From contig NZ_JADBGI010000005.1 in assembly GCF_014892575.1 (NCBI RefSeq), positions 248,001-312,000 on the forward strand: 64,000 nucleotides of DNA, written 5' to 3'. Below are positions 25,538-34,061 of the stretch, piece by piece; the first letter of the stretch is position 1; each line of letters begins with the position of its first letter. The translations under genes were made by a program, and so were the position numbers. The stretch is from Nocardiopsis coralli. Lineage in GTDB: Bacteria > Actinomycetota > Actinomycetes > Streptosporangiales > Streptosporangiaceae. The notes beneath the pieces were generated by a model. It was not told where the DNA came from and searched no databases. It saw only the letters and a program-made list of their open reading frames with translations.

Positions 25538-28258
25538 GTGCAGTCCTACCCGAACCACTGGGAAGCCGACGTCGTGCTGACCGACGGCGGCACAGCGCAC
25601 ATGCGCCCCATCACCCCTGACGATGCCGACCTGCTGCGCGAGTTCCACGCCCGGCTCTCGCCGGAGACGATCTACTACCGGTTCTTCGCGCCCTACCCGA
25701 AACTGTCCGACCGGGACGTCGACCGGTTCACCAACGTCGACTACGAGGACCGCGTCGCTCTGGTGGCCACCATCTCCGACTCCCTCGTCGCGGTGGTGCG
25801 TTACGACAAGATCGCCCCCGAGGAGGCCGAGGTCGCCTTCGTGGTGGAGGACGCCCACCAGGGCCGCGGCCTCGCATCGGTCCTGCTCGAACACATCGGC
25901 GCGGCCGCGCGCGAGCGCGGTGTGCGCCGCTTCATCGCCGACGTCCTGCCCGAGAACCGCCGGATGGTCAACGTCTTCCGCGAGGCGGGATACACCGCCC
26001 AGCAGACCTTCGACGAAGGCGTCATCCGGCTGACCCTGGACCTGCAACCCACCGACGACTCCAAGGAGGTCATGCGGGCCCGCGAGCAGCGCGCCGAGTC
26101 GCGTTCCATCGCCCGCCTCCTCTACCCGGGCTCGGTCGCGGTCATCGGTGCCAGCCGTACCGCCCACACCATCGGCCAGAGCGCCCTGCGCAACCTGCTC
26201 GGCGGCGACTTCCAGGGCCCCGTCTATCCCGTCCACCCCGAGGCCAAGGCCGTCGCCGGCGTGCGCGCCTACCCGACGGTCAGCGACATCCCCGACGACG
26301 TCGACCTGGCCGTGGTCGCAGTGCGCGCCGAGGCCGTCACCGCCGTCGTCGAGGAGTGCGCGGACAAGGGTGTGCACGGACTCATCGTGGTCAGTTCCGG
26401 CTTCGGTGAGATCGGCCCGGAAGGCCGCGCCCGCCAGGACGAGCTGGTTCGCACCGCACGCGCCGCCGGTATGCGCGTGGTCGGTCCCAACTGCCTCGGG
26501 ATCGCCAACAGCGACCCCAAGGTCTCCCTGAACGCCACCCTCTCGCCGGACCTGCCGCCCAGCGGCCCCATCGGGTTCTTCTCCCAGTCCGGCGCCCTGG
26601 GCCGCGCGATCCTGCAGCGTGTGGCCGAACGCGGCATGGGGCTGTCGACCTTCGTGTCCGCAGGTAACCGCGCCGACGTGTCCGGCAACGACCTCATGCA
26701 GTACTGGCAGGAGGACCCCTCCACCGGGGTCGTGCTCCAGTACCTGGAATCGCTCGGCAACCCGCGCAAGTTCACCCGCCTGGCCCGGCGCCTGGCCAAA
26801 CAGAAGCCGGTCGTCGCCGTGCGCAGCGGCGGATCCGCGCAGACCACCCCCACCGGCCACGCCGCCGGCGGGCTTTCCCTGCCCGACTACGCCGTCACGT
26901 CCCTGTTCCAGCAGGCCGGTGTGGTGCGCGTCGACGACATCACGCAGATGTTCGACGCCGCCCAGGTCTTCGCCTACCAGCCGCTGCCCGACGGGCCGCG
27001 CGTGGGCATCATCGGCAACTCCGACTCCCTGGAACTGCTGGTCAAGGACGCCGCCGTACGCCAGGGCCTCAAGCCGCACGAGCCGGTCAACCTGGGTCCG
27101 CAGGCCACCGCCGAGGACTTCGACCTGGCCCTGGAGACGGCGCTCGCCGCGCCCGACGTGCACTCCGTCGTGGTCGTGTTCATCCCGGCCCTGCACCCGA
27201 TCTCCGACGACGTGGCACGTGTTCTGCGGGCGCGCGCCCTGGAATCGGACAAGCCCATCGTCACGACCTACCTGGCGCGTCAGGGCATCCCCGAGGAACT
27301 GCGGCACGCGGGTGAGCGCGGGGAGACCCTCAAGGGTTCCGTGCCCTCCTACCCCGCGCCCGAGGACGCGGTGCGCGCCCTGGCGCTGGCCACGCGCTAC
27401 GCCCAGTGGCGCAACCGCAAGCCCGGCCGCCACCCCGAGCTCCCCGACATCGACCGGGCCCGGGCGCGGGCGGTCATCACCCGGGCCCTGGACAAGGACA
27501 CCCCCGACGAGGAGGACATCGCCTGGTTCGGGGGCGAGCGCCGCTACGACGAGGAGACCGCGGTCTCCGGGCAGGACGCCCGCGACCTCCTCGCCAGTTA
27601 CGGCATCGCCGCCTACCCCGACATCACCGCGGCCTCCGCCGACGAGGCCGTCGTGGCCGCCGGGCAGCTCGGGTACCCCGTGGTGGTCAAGGCCGACGCC
27701 CCCGACCTGCGTGTACGCGCCGGGGGCACGTTCGTGCGCGCCGACCTGCGCACACCGGAGGACGTGCGCAGCGCCTACAACTCCCTCGCCGACCGCTTCG
27801 GCGGCGATGCCGAGCTGGTGGTGCAGCGCATGGCCGCGCCCGGTGTGCCCACGGTGATCCGGGCCGGGGACAACCAGTCCTTCGGCTCGGTGGTCTCCTT
27901 CGGGCTGGCCGACGTGACCGCCGAACTCCTCGACGACCGGGCGTTCCGCCTGGCACCGCTGACCGACATGGACGCCGCCGACCTCATCCACGCGGTGCGG
28001 GCGGCGCCGTTGCTGTTCGGGCTGCCGGCCGGGTCGACGTCCCTGGCCGAACAGCCCAACGTCGAGGCCCTCGAGGAACTGTTGATCCGGGTCTCCCGTC
28101 TGGTGGAGGCCTTCCCCGAGATCGGCTACATCGACCTCGACCCCGTGCTGGTCAACGCCACCGGAGCCCACGTGCTCGGCGGCCGGGTGTGGCTGCGCGA
28201 GGCGCCCGAGGTGCGTCCCGACGTGGGGCCGCGCCGGCTCCGCGGGGTGACGTTCTGA
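25538..28258 (+). CDS. GNAT / NDP-forming acyl-CoA synthetase fusion (PatA-like protein acetyltransferase)
   Basis: The 906-residue protein begins with a GNAT domain (about residues 20-170, loop HQGRGLASVLL). It continues with a CoA-binding Rossmann domain (from about 198, SVAVIGASRT), two succinyl-CoA-ligase-like domains, and an ATP-grasp domain (about 690-900, VVKADAPDL). The N-terminal GNAT order is that of actinobacterial PatA proteins, the reverse of Salmonella Pat. Such proteins acetylate lysines of acyl-CoA synthetases and others; whether the ligase half is active is not known here. Start GTG 25538 rests on the TAGTCT hexamer. DUF5998 follows 65 bases later. Confidence 0.88.
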   Translation: MQSYPNHWEADVVLTDGGTAHMRPITPDDADLLREFHARLSPETIYYRFFAPYPKLSDRDVDRFTNVDYEDRVALVATISDSLVAVVRYDKIAPEEAEVAFVVEDAHQGRGLASVLLEHIGAAARERGVRRFIADVLPENRRMVNVFREAGYTAQQTFDEGVIRLTLDLQPTDDSKEVMRAREQRAESRSIARLLYPGSVAVIGASRTAHTIGQSALRNLLGGDFQGPVYPVHPEAKAVAGVRAYPTVSDIPDDVDLAVVAVRAEAVTAVVEECADKGVHGLIVVSSGFGEIGPEGRARQDELVRTARAAGMRVVGPNCLGIANSDPKVSLNATLSPDLPPSGPIGFFSQSGALGRAILQRVAERGMGLSTFVSAGNRADVSGNDLMQYWQEDPSTGVVLQYLESLGNPRKFTRLARRLAKQKPVVAVRSGGSAQTTPTGHAAGGLSLPDYAVTSLFQQAGVVRVDDITQMFDAAQVFAYQPLPDGPRVGIIGNSDSLELLVKDAAVRQGLKPHEPVNLGPQATAEDFDLALETALAAPDVHSVVVVFIPALHPISDDVARVLRARALESDKPIVTTYLARQGIPEELRHAGERGETLKGSVPSYPAPEDAVRALALATRYAQWRNRKPGRHPELPDIDRARARAVITRALDKDTPDEEDIAWFGGERRYDEETAVSGQDARDLLASYGIAAYPDITAASADEAVVAAGQLGYPVVVKADAPDLRVRAGGTFVRADLRTPEDVRSAYNSLADRFGGDAELVVQRMAAPGVPTVIRAGDNQSFGSVVSFGLADVTAELLDDRAFRLAPLTDMDAADLIHAVRAAPLLFGLPAGSTSLAEQPNVEALEELLIRVSRLVEAFPEIGYIDLDPVLVNATGAHVLGGRVWLREAPEVRPDVGPRRLRGVTF

Positions 28259-28323
28259 CCATGTGGCCTGGGCTTTTCAGATCCCGGTCGCGAAATGTCG
28301 GCGGTAGGGGGCAGGATAGGAGT

Positions 28324-28920
28324 ATGAGGAAAACACGAGCCGTCTCCGCGGACTGGCGTTCGGAGATCGAGCGCAGCGGGTACTATCCCGCGCTGGTCAT
28401 CGACGCGGTCGCCGACGCCCTGGGCGACGAGGACGCCGAGGCGTTCGTCGTGCACCACGAGGCGACCTTCGACCCGGCGATGGAGATGCGGCGGCACATC
28501 ACCGTGATGCTGCTGACCGCCAACCGGCTCGTGGTGTGCCACACCGACGAGCACCCGCCCACCGACCCCGCGGGAACCTCGCACGCCTCCACCACGACCG
28601 ACAGCATCCAGCTGGGCAACATCCAGTCGGTGGGTCTGACGCGCGTGGTGCCCAACCCGGCCCAGTACACGCCCGGCAGCCTGCCGAGCGAGCTCGTGCT
28701 CAGTGTGAACCTGTCGGTGAACTGGGGCGCCGTCGCGCACATCGACCTCGAACCGGCCGCGTGCGCCGACGAGACCTGCGAGCTCGACCACGGGTACACG
28801 GGCGCGATCACCGCCGAGCCCCTCACGCTGCGGGTGAGCGAGGCGGCCGACGGGGCCGACGCCGTGCGTTCCATGATGGGCTTCGCCGACGCGCTCTCGG
28901 CCGCGACCGGGGGACGCTGA
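28324..28920 (+). CDS. DUF5998 family protein
   Basis: The 198-residue protein starts MRKTRAVSADWRSEIERSGYYP. It has the features I associate with DUF5998: VVHHEATFDPAMEMRRHITV, CHTDEHPPTDP, and the acidic end DLEPAACADETCELDHGYTG. Four Cys/His residues there could hold a metal. It is restricted, as far as I know, to actinomycetes and has no known role. CAGGAT lies six bases before the ATG and an ATAGGAG ribosome site overlaps the same region. It follows the PatA-like gene with a 65-base gap and is closed by two hairpins. Confidence 0.8.
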   Translation: MRKTRAVSADWRSEIERSGYYPALVIDAVADALGDEDAEAFVVHHEATFDPAMEMRRHITVMLLTANRLVVCHTDEHPPTDPAGTSHASTTTDSIQLGNIQSVGLTRVVPNPAQYTPGSLPSELVLSVNLSVNWGAVAHIDLEPAACADETCELDHGYTGAITAEPLTLRVSEAADGADAVRSMMGFADALSAATGGR

Positions 28921-28928
28921 CCGGCCTT

Positions 28929-28949
28929 CCGTACCTCTCGAAGGTACGG
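28929..28949 (+). terminator. Small hairpin after DUF5998
   Basis: A perfect 8-bp stem (28929-28936 with 28942-28949) has a CTCGA loop, eight bases after the stop. Confidence 0.55.
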
Positions 28950-28964
28950 CCGCGGAGCACCGCC

Positions 28965-29007
28965 ACGAGGGCACCGTCTCCACCTGCGGGTGGGGCGGTG
29001 CCCTCGT
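28965..29007 (+). terminator. Second hairpin after DUF5998
   Basis: A perfect 12-bp stem (28965-28976 with 28996-29007) has a 19-base loop. Confidence 0.6.
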
Positions 29008-29377
29008 CGTGTGCGGGCCGGCGGGACGGAGGTGTGCTCCCGGTGGGACCGCGGGCTCCCCGCTCGGGCCGGGGCCGCACGAGGGGCCCGTGACAGCCGT
29101 GGCCTACCGTGTGAACGTCACGTGACAGAAGGCTCCACGCGCGTGATGAGGACTTAACGAACACGACGTCACCGGACATGGTGATGTGATGACCGGTCCG
29201 TCTAAGGTGTCCGGTGGGCCCGAGCCCTCCGTCCCCACCCCGGGCCGGGGCGCCCGGTCCCCACGTCCGGCGTGACCGGTCACCGGCCGGGAGCGCACGC
29301 GCCTCCGGAACACCGGTCCCGCGCGCGTAGAGACTGCCCCCGTACCCGCGGGGACGGACCCGGAAAGGTCAACTGCG

Positions 29378-30193
29378 ATGACGCAGCAGCAGCCCCCCAC
29401 CGGCGACACCCCCCTGGTGGGCCTCACCGTCGACCGAGCCGTCGCCACCATCACCCTCGACTCCCCCCGCAACCGCAACGCGCTCTCCGCACGCCTGCGG
29501 TCGGAGCTGTCCAAGGCCCTGGCCGACGCGATGGCCGACGACGAGGTGCGCGGGATCGTGCTCACCGCCACGGGGCCGGTCTTCTGCGCCGGCGCCGACC
29601 TCAAGGAGATCGGCGCCGCCCTGGCCGGTGAGCAGATCGAACCGGCACCGGAACTCCCGGAGATCTTCGAGCAGATCATGTCCGGGCCCAAACCGGTCGT
29701 CGCGGTGCTCAACGGGGCCGCGCGCGCCGGGGGTATCGGCCTGGTCGCCGCGGCCGACATCGCGCTCGCCCCGAGGAGCGCCACGTTCGCGTTCACCGAG
29801 GTGCGCATCGGGGCGGTCCCGGCGATCATCTCGGTCCCGGTGTCGGCCCGGATGCACTCGCGCCAGCTCAGCCGGTACTTCATCACCGGCGAGCTCTTCG
29901 ACGCCGCCGACGCCGCGCACGCCGGGCTCATCACCCAGGCCGTGCCCGACCGGGAGATGGAACACGCACTGGAGAGCGTGCTGGAGGGCCTGCGTGCCGC
30001 CGCGCCCGCAGCCCTCTCGCGCACCAAGCAGCTGCTCGGAGAGGTCGCCGGGGGCGTGGAGGCCGCGCCCGACCGCAGGTCCGAGGCGTTCGAGCGCATG
30101 GGCCGCCTCTCCGCCGAGTTCTTCGCCGGGGAGGAGGCGGCCGAAGGGCGGACCGCCTTCTTCGAGAAGCGCCCGCCGTCCTGGTCGCGCTGA
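29378..30193 (+). CDS. Enoyl-CoA hydratase/isomerase family protein (LiuC-like)
   Basis: The 271-residue crotonase has the oxyanion-hole segment FCAGADLKEIG and the second segment AARAGGIGLVAAADIALA. The first catalytic Glu of classical hydratases (GGGCEL) is replaced by Gly, while the second Glu is kept in FAFTEVRIGAVPAIIS. The same pattern, GGxGLVAA...TEVR-G--PA-IS, occurs in methylglutaconyl-CoA hydratases (LiuC/AtuE group) as I know them, so branched-chain or terpenoid catabolism is possible. ATG follows GGAAAGG about ten bases upstream. It appears to be a single-gene unit. Confidence 0.82.
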   Translation: MTQQQPPTGDTPLVGLTVDRAVATITLDSPRNRNALSARLRSELSKALADAMADDEVRGIVLTATGPVFCAGADLKEIGAALAGEQIEPAPELPEIFEQIMSGPKPVVAVLNGAARAGGIGLVAAADIALAPRSATFAFTEVRIGAVPAIISVPVSARMHSRQLSRYFITGELFDAADAAHAGLITQAVPDREMEHALESVLEGLRAAAPAALSRTKQLLGEVAGGVEAAPDRRSEAFERMGRLSAEFFAGEEAAEGRTAFFEKRPPSWSR

Positions 30194-30397
30194 CCCCGTC
30201 CCCGCGCCCCGGTCCGCACGCCGGGCCGGGGCGTTCGTGTGCCGGCAGCTGCGCTTCGGTCGCAGAACGGCCCCGCGGACGCGGGAAGCGTTCGCCGGAC
30301 CGCCCCCGAACGCCGGGTGACCTGCAGCGGAACGGTGTCTGGCACCGGTCCCGCACGAGGAGGGCGGGGTGGGGTTTGTGCGGTGCCGCGGTCAGGC

Positions 30398-30403
30398 CAC
30401 AAT
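30398..30403 (+). promoter_or_regulatory. -10 hexamer CACAAT, probable leaderless start
   Basis: CACAAT lies six bases before GTG 30410; no ribosome site is present. Confidence 0.4.
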
Positions 30404-30409
30404 GGTCGG

Positions 30410-31063
30410 GTGAGCTACTCCGGAGATACGAGGGTCGGCGGCCCCGCCGACCTGCGAGAACTACCGCACCTGACGATCACCAAACTGGCCGTCGGACCGA
30501 TGGACAACAACGCCTACCTGCTGCGTTGCCGTGCCACCGGCGAGGCGGTGCTCATCGACGCCGCGGCCGAGGCGGACCGCCTGATCGAGATCCTCGGCGA
30601 GGACGGTCTGGCACGGGTGATCACCACCCACCGCCACCAGGACCACTGGCAGGCGCTGGCCGAGATCGTCGGCCAGACCGGCGCCCGCACGGTGGCCCAC
30701 CCCGACGACGCCGACGAACTGCCGGTCTCCGTGGACGAACCCGTCGTGGACGGCGCACGCATCCCCGTGGGGGACTGCTCCGTCTCCGTCGTCCACCTGC
30801 GCGGGCACACCCCCGGGTCGATCGCCCTGCGTTACGACGACCCCGAGGGGCACACCCACCTGTTCACCGGTGACAGCCTCTTCCCGGGCGGCGTGGGACG
30901 GACGTGGTCCGACGACGACTTCCGCAGCCTCCTCGAGGACGTGGAGGAGCGTGTCTTCGCCACCATGGACGACGACACCTGGATCTACCCCGGCCACGGA
31001 CGCGACACCACCCTGGGCGCCGAGCGTCCCAGCCTCGCCGAGTGGCGAGAGCGCGGCTGGTAG
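30410..31063 (+). CDS. MBL-fold metallo-hydrolase (glyoxalase II-like)
   Basis: The 217-residue protein has the metallo-beta-lactamase-fold motif THRHQDHWQAL, the later metal ligands in LRGHTPGSI and FTGDSLFPGGVGRT, and the final IYPGHGRDT. That layout (GDSLFPGG...GHG) is typical of the hydroxyacylglutathione hydrolase-like branch, which splits thioesters or acts on persulfides. Substrate unknown. GTG 30410 is preferred over the far upstream in-frame ATG because of the CACAAT hexamer and domain position. It converges with the CHAT gene, with only three bases between stops. Confidence 0.86.
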   Translation: MSYSGDTRVGGPADLRELPHLTITKLAVGPMDNNAYLLRCRATGEAVLIDAAAEADRLIEILGEDGLARVITTHRHQDHWQALAEIVGQTGARTVAHPDDADELPVSVDEPVVDGARIPVGDCSVSVVHLRGHTPGSIALRYDDPEGHTHLFTGDSLFPGGVGRTWSDDDFRSLLEDVEERVFATMDDDTWIYPGHGRDTTLGAERPSLAEWRERGW

Positions 31064-31066
31064 ACC

Positions 31067-32995
31067 TCACCCGCCGTAGCAGCAGAACCCCGAACGCCCG
31101 AGGTGGAGAGCGACCGCCTCGGGCACGGGCGTCCCCGCGGCCAGGGCCCGGTGGAACCGCCGCATGGCCGAGCCCGTCTCGGTGTCGCGCACGGGGACGG
31201 GGCTGGCCACCACGGCGCGCGCACCCCGGGCCAACAACGCCCCCACGAAGCCCAGCGGCGGGCCGGAACGGTGCCCGAACGCCCCACCGTTCCAGCACGT
31301 GGCCAACGTGACCACCGACGGGACCCGGTCGAGGCCGGCCAGGTCGCAGGCCAGCAGCGGGGCGCCGTCCAGCTCCACCGACGCCAGCATCGCCGCGCGG
31401 TCGGGGACGTGCCCGTGTCCGGCAAGGTGCGCCAGGTCGGCGTCGCCCATCGACTCCAGGACCGCCCGAGGCCGGGCCCTGGTTCCGGAGAGCACCCGGG
31501 CCTGTGGATAGAGGCGGGCCAGCGCCTCCACCTCCTCGGCCGCCCCGGGCAGTACCGGACCCGCCGCGAGCAGGACCCGGTCCAGGGCCGGGAGCCCCTC
31601 CGGACGTGCCACCCACGCGCGCGCCGACGGGACCAGGGACAACGGTCGGCCGCGCAGGGCGGGGAGCGCGCCCCACGGCGGTTCGCCGAGGAAGGGTTCC
31701 CACGACAGCACCAGCGGACGGTCGCCGATGGTCTCCAACACCGGGCCGAGCAGGACCTTGCCCGCTTCGTCGGCCGCCCTCGGGAGGTCCGGGTCGACCG
31801 GGGCGCAGTGGGTGAAGCGCGTGGCCCGTGTGGCTGCCCGTGCCGCCGGGCCGAGGGGGACGGCCCGGACGGTTCCGTCCGCCACGACCAGGGCCCAGGC
31901 GCGGTCGTCGACCTGCACGTAACGCACGTAGGCGCGCTCGCCCAGTCGGGCGTGGAGTGTTCCGGTCACCGGGTTCCAGGGTTCCTGGCGGGTCGGCGGT
32001 TGCACCGGCCCGCTCGGGGGACACAGCGCGCGCTGGACGTGCCGGGCGTAGAACGTGCGGCGTCGGGACCTCTCCCAGGCGTGGGCCCGCGCCTGGGCCG
32101 CGGCCGCGCCCGCGCGTGCGTGCGCGTCCCGGTAGGAGTCGGTGTGTGCGGGTCCGGGCGTGGCGTCCGGGCCGGGGACCAGGGGTGAGGTCCAGCTGCA
32201 GCGGAGTTCGGCCCACTCCAGCGCCGTCTCGGCCGCACCCGCGGACAGGGCCTGGTGCAGCGCGGTGCGCACGGTGTGCGGCGGGGGCGCGGCGGACGCG
32301 GGCAGGGGACAGGCCCCGCGCCTGCGGACGGAGGGGCGGCGCGCGGCCCGGCGCACGAGGCGGTCGGCGAAGCGGGACCAGAGTGATCCGGGACCGTGCT
32401 GTTGCCGGACCTGCAGGCCGGCGTCGCGGGCGTACCAGGGGTCCCCCTCGAGCAGGCGGAGGGTGGCCTCCCGCAGGTGCGCCGTCGGGCCCGCGGAGGA
32501 CCCGTCACCCAGGGCCTCGGACGCTTCTTGGAGGAGCCCCTCGCTCAGCAGGGCCTCGGCCAGGTCCACGTAGAGTGCCTCGCTGCGGTCGGCGGGCATG
32601 CGCGGCAGCAGGTCGTGGAAGAGGCCGATCGCCGCCGTGCTGTCGCCCCGGTGCAGGGCCAGGCAGCCCAGGTTCTGGCGGATCACGAGGTCCAGGACGC
32701 CCAGGCCGTGTTCTTCGGCCCGGGAGCGTGCCTCCTGGAGGTGGTCGCGTGCGGCGTCGAAGCGGCCGCAGAGGCTCTGCGCGAGCCCGAGGTTGGCGAG
32801 GGTTCCGGGAAGGACCGCCGCGACCCGTGAGAGGGGATGGCGGCGCAATCGGGACTGGGTTTCGTCGAGGAGGGTGACGGTGTCCTCGAACCGGCCGTCC
32901 TGGGCGAGTCGGACGCCCTCGGACACCTGCCTGAGCAGGGTGTGGCCGGAGATCAGTGCGGCTGCGTGTGCGGGGGCAGGGGAACGCGTGACCAA
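31067..32995 (-). CDS. TPR-CHAT domain protein (caspase-like protease fold)
   Basis: The 642-residue protein has an N-terminal helical TPR region (about residues 25-180) and a C-terminal CHAT domain. The caspase-like dyad is visible: His527 in LAHLAGHGHV and Cys567 in LATCWNGGAFG. CHAT proteins are regulated proteases or scaffolds in stress, cell death and phage defence. The start is TTG 32995 with AGAAGG a few bases upstream. It is the last gene of a minus-strand set with a small beta-rich protein and a sigma-like factor, though 631 bases separate it from them. No substrate gene such as a gasdermin is visible. Confidence 0.8.
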   Translation of the reverse strand: MVTRSPAPAHAAALISGHTLLRQVSEGVRLAQDGRFEDTVTLLDETQSRLRRHPLSRVAAVLPGTLANLGLAQSLCGRFDAARDHLQEARSRAEEHGLGVLDLVIRQNLGCLALHRGDSTAAIGLFHDLLPRMPADRSEALYVDLAEALLSEGLLQEASEALGDGSSAGPTAHLREATLRLLEGDPWYARDAGLQVRQQHGPGSLWSRFADRLVRRAARRPSVRRRGACPLPASAAPPPHTVRTALHQALSAGAAETALEWAELRCSWTSPLVPGPDATPGPAHTDSYRDAHARAGAAAAQARAHAWERSRRRTFYARHVQRALCPPSGPVQPPTRQEPWNPVTGTLHARLGERAYVRYVQVDDRAWALVVADGTVRAVPLGPAARAATRATRFTHCAPVDPDLPRAADEAGKVLLGPVLETIGDRPLVLSWEPFLGEPPWGALPALRGRPLSLVPSARAWVARPEGLPALDRVLLAAGPVLPGAAEEVEALARLYPQARVLSGTRARPRAVLESMGDADLAHLAGHGHVPDRAAMLASVELDGAPLLACDLAGLDRVPSVVTLATCWNGGAFGHRSGPPLGFVGALLARGARAVVASPVPVRDTETGSAMRRFHRALAAGTPVPEAVALHLGRSGFCCYGG

Positions 32996-33626
32996 CGTGG
33001 CCTTCTTTCCACGGTGTCGGGCCGAAGCGCTTCCAGTGTGTGCAGGTCACACGCCGTATGGGGAGGCCTCGGGCGGAACTCGTCGCAGCCGCGGGGTGCG
33101 AACCGTTCCGAACCCGGACAAGGGGTCGCGCGTGAACGTGGTTTCTGCGTGTCCCGTGACTCGGGTTCGGCACGTCCGCTTCTGTTGTCGGTGGCACCCG
33201 CGGTGCGCGACGTGCCCCCGTGTCCCGTGATGCGCACGAGCAGAGCCGCACGGTGCCGCCTCCGACGTGTGTCACTGGTGGACGACGAGACGTCCGGTGG
33301 AGGCGCGGAGCCCGGCCGCTCATTCCGGGACGCGCGCCTGGAACACCCGTCCCCCGAAACCTGCGCTGAGCGCACCCCGCGGGCAGCGCATGGGGCATGT
33401 CGCGTGCGTGGTGCGCAGTGCGTGGTGCGTGCGCGAGGTGCGTGCGGGGCTTGTGCACGCAGCGCGGGCCTGCGGAGGCGGGGGTGCGTCTGCGCGCGGG
33501 GCGCGCGGGGGAGGCGCTGGGCCTGGGCGGCACCGAGGGTGGTGCCGGGAGGTGGGAGCCGGCGGGGAGGGCCGGGGCGCTGGGTGCGCGTGAGATGCGG
33601 GGGCGTGGTGCTGGGGCACGCGTGGG
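32996..33626. other. Gene-free spacer within the CHAT cassette
   Basis: This 631-base gap lies upstream of the CHAT gene and downstream of the small beta-rich gene. Its first 400 bases have no supported gene; 33400-33620 is a low-complexity GTGCG-rich tract. A promoter for the CHAT gene should lie here but I could not fix one. Confidence 0.5.
33401..33460. repeat. GTGCG-rich low-complexity tract
   Basis: Repeats of GTGCGTG and GCGTGGTGCG run through this tract. The 17-mer TGCGTGGTGCGTGCGCG at 33419-33435 is identical to bases 24010-24026 in the other gene-free region. Confidence 0.6.
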
Positions 33627-34061
33627 TCAGACGGTGAACCAGTCCGTCACGATCGAGCTGTCGTGGCGGTACTCCCTGTACTCCACCACCAGGCTCACCG
33701 GCCCGGGCGCGAGGTCCGTGACACCGAAGGAACCGTCGAGCGCCACCCGCCGCCCGAGCGTGCGGTCCGGCCTGCGCACCTGCACCCGGGCTCTGGGGTA
33801 GTCCGGGTCCTCCTCCACGACCTGCCCGGACAGCGAACGCATCCCGCCCTCGGCCCGCACCCACACGTCCAGGGTGAACACGTCGTGGTCGAACCGCAGG
33901 TGGGTGAGCAGCTCCGGCCCCCGGTCCCGCACGGGCTCGGGGTCGGGCCGGTGCTCCGCGGCGAGCGGCGCGTGCCCCCGCCGGTCGTCGGAGCGGTCGA
34001 AGGCCGCCAGGGCGGCGGCCCGGCCCCGCAGGTCTCCCGTGTGCGCGGAACGCTGGTTCAA
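33627..34061 (-). CDS. Small beta-rich protein linked to the CHAT/sigma set
   Basis: I do not recognise a named family. The 144-residue protein has a polar N-terminus and a beta-rich C-terminal half (FTLDVWVRAEGG, LSGQVVEED, ARVQVRRPDRTLGRRVALDGSFGVTDLAPGPVSLVVEY). The latter resembles the carboxypeptidase-regulatory/Ig-like sandwich, and the protein ends IVTDWFTV. The start is TTG 34061, which overlaps the TGA of the sigma-like gene (TTGA). GGGAGG at 34065-34070 fits. Translation is therefore likely coupled to the sigma-like gene. I recall similar small proteins next to sigma/CHAT genes in Streptomyces. Confidence 0.65.
   Translation of the reverse strand: MNQRSAHTGDLRGRAAALAAFDRSDDRRGHAPLAAEHRPDPEPVRDRGPELLTHLRFDHDVFTLDVWVRAEGGMRSLSGQVVEEDPDYPRARVQVRRPDRTLGRRVALDGSFGVTDLAPGPVSLVVEYREYRHDSSIVTDWFTV

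Larger units (their letters stand above)
28921..29377. other. Intergenic region, terminators then promoter region
   Basis: The first 90 bases hold two hairpins; then comes about 370 bases of GC-rich sequence with a TAAGGT hexamer near 29204 as a possible promoter of the hydratase gene. No gene is supported. Confidence 0.45.
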
